DNA of 64,000 nucleotides. It comes from Clostridium pasteurianum DSM 525 = ATCC 6013. Its GTDB lineage: Bacteria > Bacillota > Clostridia > Clostridiales > Clostridiaceae. Of this stretch, positions 62,253-64,000 are shown piece after piece. A program made the translations under genes and the position numbers. Where the stretch lies: contig NZ_CP009268.1 in the NCBI RefSeq assembly GCF_000807255.1, forward strand, positions 3,006,384 to 3,070,383, written 5' to 3'. The notes below the pieces were generated by a model. The model was not told where the DNA came from. It made no database searches and worked only from the letters and a program-made list of their open reading frames with translations. The number at the start of each line of letters is the position of its first letter. Positions within the stretch are counted from its first letter, which is position 1.

Positions 62253-64000
62253 ATGATAGTTTTAAGTACAAAAAATATAACTAAAGGCTATGGAATAGAT
62301 ATAATTTTAGAAGATGTAAACTTTACTATAAATGAAGGTGAAAAAGTAGGTCTTATAGGGGCAAATGGCGCTGGAAAATCTACTTTATTTAAAATCTTAA
62401 CAAATCAACTAGATCAAGACAGCGGCGAACTATTCATAGATAAAAATAAAAGAGTAGGATATCTTTCTCAGCATCTGTCTTTAGATGAATCAAATACAGT
62501 ATATGATGAACTTCTATCTGTATTTAAAGAATTATTGGATATTGAAAAAAAATTAAATAACCTGGAATCAAAGATGAATGAACCTTATGATATTGAAAAT
62601 GAAGAATATCATAACAAAATAATAAAGGATTATACCACTTTAACAGAACTTTATGACACTAAAGGAGGTTATACCTATAAAGGCGAAATAAATAGAGTTT
62701 TAAATGGACTTGGATTTTCCTCAGAAAATTATGATAAAATTATAAATCTTTTAAGTGGTGGTCAAAAAACAAGAGTAGCTCTTTGTAAACTTCTACTCAC
62801 AAAACCAGATATTCTTCTCTTGGATGAGCCAACTAATCATTTGGATTTAGATGCCATTGAATGGCTCGAACAGTATCTTATAGCTTATAAGGGTACTGTA
62901 ATTTTAATATCTCATGACAGATATTTTTTAGATGCTATAACTGAAAAAACCTTGGAAATGATATCTGGCCACGTGAATGTATATTCCGGAAATTATACCC
63001 AAGCATTAGATTTAAAAAAGAAAAATTATGAAGTTCAATTAAAAGCTTATAAATTACAACAGGCTGAAATAAAAAGGCAAGAAGAAATAATTGAAAAATA
63101 TAGATCTTTTAATAGAGAAAAAAGTATAAAAGCAGCTGAAAGCAGGCAAAAATCTTTAGATAAAATTGAAAGAATAAAAGCCCCCGATAAAGATGGAAGA
63201 GCATCAAGAATTAATTTTGAAACTTTAATCAAAAGTGGTAATGATGTACTTCACATCGAAAATTTATCAAAAAGTTTCGGTGAAAAACAGCTATTTAAAT
63301 CTTTAAATCTGGATATAAAACGTGGAGAAAAAACAGCTCTTATAGGTGAAAATGGAAGAGGTAAAACTACTCTTTTTAACATATTGATGGATAATATTAA
63401 AAGCGATACCGGTATAAAGGTTTTAGGTAAAAATGTATTCATAGGATATTATGATCAGGAACAGTCTGATTTGAACGATGAAAAAACTATTCTAGATGAA
63501 GTATGGGATGATTTTCCCAATATGACTACCACAGAACTTAGAAATGCCTTAGCTGCTTTTTTATTTACTGGTGATGACGTTTTTAAGAAAATACATAATC
63601 TTAGTGGTGGAGAAAAATGTAGAATTAATCTTTTAAAATTGATGTTGTCTAAAAGTAATTTTCTTCTTCTAGATGAGCCTACAAACCACCTTGATATAGT
63701 ATCCCGTGAAGCTCTAGAAGAAGCTCTTTTAGGTTATGACGGTACTATCCTTGTAATTTCTCATGATAGATATTTTTTAAATAAGGTTGTTTCTAAAATC
63801 TACGAACTTGAAATAAATGGAGTAAAAGAGTACTTAGGTAATTACACTTATTATATAGAAAAGAAGAGAAATCCTACTAGATTTGAAGAGGAGAAAACAG
63901 TTTTTGGTAAAACAAAAACTCAAATAAATCTGGAGAAAAAGAAAAAAAGAGAAGAAGAAAAATCTAAAAAAGAAGAAAAACTTAAGCTAAAAAATATTGA
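62253..64000 (+). CDS. ABC-F family ATPase (partial)
   Basis: The frame is open to the window edge. Two ABC domains are joined by a charged linker. The first has Walker A GANGAGKST, LSGGQ and LLLDEPTNHLD. The second has GENGRGKTT, LSGGE and LLLDEPTNHLD. There are no membrane segments. This is the ABC-F plan (translation factors and ribosome-protection antibiotic-resistance proteins). A Lys/Glu-rich tail begins near the edge. GGTGAT precedes the ATG. Whether it is a housekeeping or a resistance member cannot be told from the motifs. Confidence 0.93.
   Translation, partial: MIVLSTKNITKGYGIDIILEDVNFTINEGEKVGLIGANGAGKSTLFKILTNQLDQDSGELFIDKNKRVGYLSQHLSLDESNTVYDELLSVFKELLDIEKKLNNLESKMNEPYDIENEEYHNKIIKDYTTLTELYDTKGGYTYKGEINRVLNGLGFSSENYDKIINLLSGGQKTRVALCKLLLTKPDILLLDEPTNHLDLDAIEWLEQYLIAYKGTVILISHDRYFLDAITEKTLEMISGHVNVYSGNYTQALDLKKKNYEVQLKAYKLQQAEIKRQEEIIEKYRSFNREKSIKAAESRQKSLDKIERIKAPDKDGRASRINFETLIKSGNDVLHIENLSKSFGEKQLFKSLNLDIKRGEKTALIGENGRGKTTLFNILMDNIKSDTGIKVLGKNVFIGYYDQEQSDLNDEKTILDEVWDDFPNMTTTELRNALAAFLFTGDDVFKKIHNLSGGEKCRINLLKLMLSKSNFLLLDEPTNHLDIVSREALEEALLGYDGTILVISHDRYFLNKVVSKIYELEINGVKEYLGNYTYYIEKKRNPTRFEEEKTVFGKTKTQINLEKKKKREEEKSKKEEKLKLKNI

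Overview
The window is AT-rich (very low GC) DNA from a butyrate-forming Clostridium sensu stricto or a close relative. The evidence is a CggR-type glycolytic cluster, a crt-bcd-etfB-etfA-hbd butyryl-CoA operon with the redox regulator Rex just upstream, and an adjacent NfnAB electron-bifurcating transhydrogenase, an arrangement I recall from C. kluyveri-like species. Starts are mostly ATG with strong GGAGG-type ribosome binding sites; some GTG and TTG starts are decided by that site. Most genes lie on the minus strand. Species cannot be named from the sequence alone.

Layout. 1-2.7 kb: end of a DUF5317 membrane protein gene, a LAGLIDADG homing endonuclease gene, a tmRNA gene split by a 289-nt group I intron in its T-loop, and smpB. 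2.8-15 kb: rnr, secG and the glycolytic block eno, gpmI, tpiA, pgk, gapA, cggR (with a CggR operator of two direct repeats), then rpoN. 15-17.4 kb: degV-like, trmL and a Cof-type HAD phosphatase. 17.7-20.3 kb: a large AAA ATPase ending in a RyR domain. 20.5-33.1 kb: a two-TM protein, tRNA-Leu(CAG), a VanW protein, an M42 peptidase, a lemA/TPM/GAF-HD-GYP cluster, a MIF-like tautomerase, a DUF2325 plus HD-GYP pair behind a Fur-box-like palindrome, a CPA2 antiporter with a structured leader, a Rossmann-fold protein and a lipoprotein.

33.3-44.9 kb is an accessory island. It holds an intact IS4-type insertion sequence with an 11-bp target duplication, then a type I restriction-modification locus (hsdR-hsdM-hsdS). 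Inside this locus are a two-gene ATPase plus putative PD-(D/E)XK nuclease module, a tyrosine recombinase and a half-length hsdS cassette in the same orientation as the full hsdS. Similar inverted repeats precede the recombinase and the ATPase module at nearly the same distance, suggesting shared control.

45-53 kb: guaA, guaB, groEL-groES (with CIRCE), a DUF1461 membrane protein, an OGG-type glycosylase and a C_GCAxxG_C_C protein. 53.2-53.5 kb: an unannotated 276-nt structured element with 15-bp terminal inverted repeats. 53.5-62.1 kb: nfnB-nfnA, hbd-etfA-etfB-bcd-crt and rex. Together these genes channel glycolytic or acetyl-CoA-derived carbon to butyryl-CoA, with flavin-based bifurcation at Bcd-Etf and NfnAB. 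The window ends inside an ABC-F ATPase gene.

The best candidates for something new are the intron-split tmRNA with a neighbouring homing endonuclease, the ATPase/nuclease module inside the hsd locus, the RyR-AAA protein, and the 276-nt structured element.
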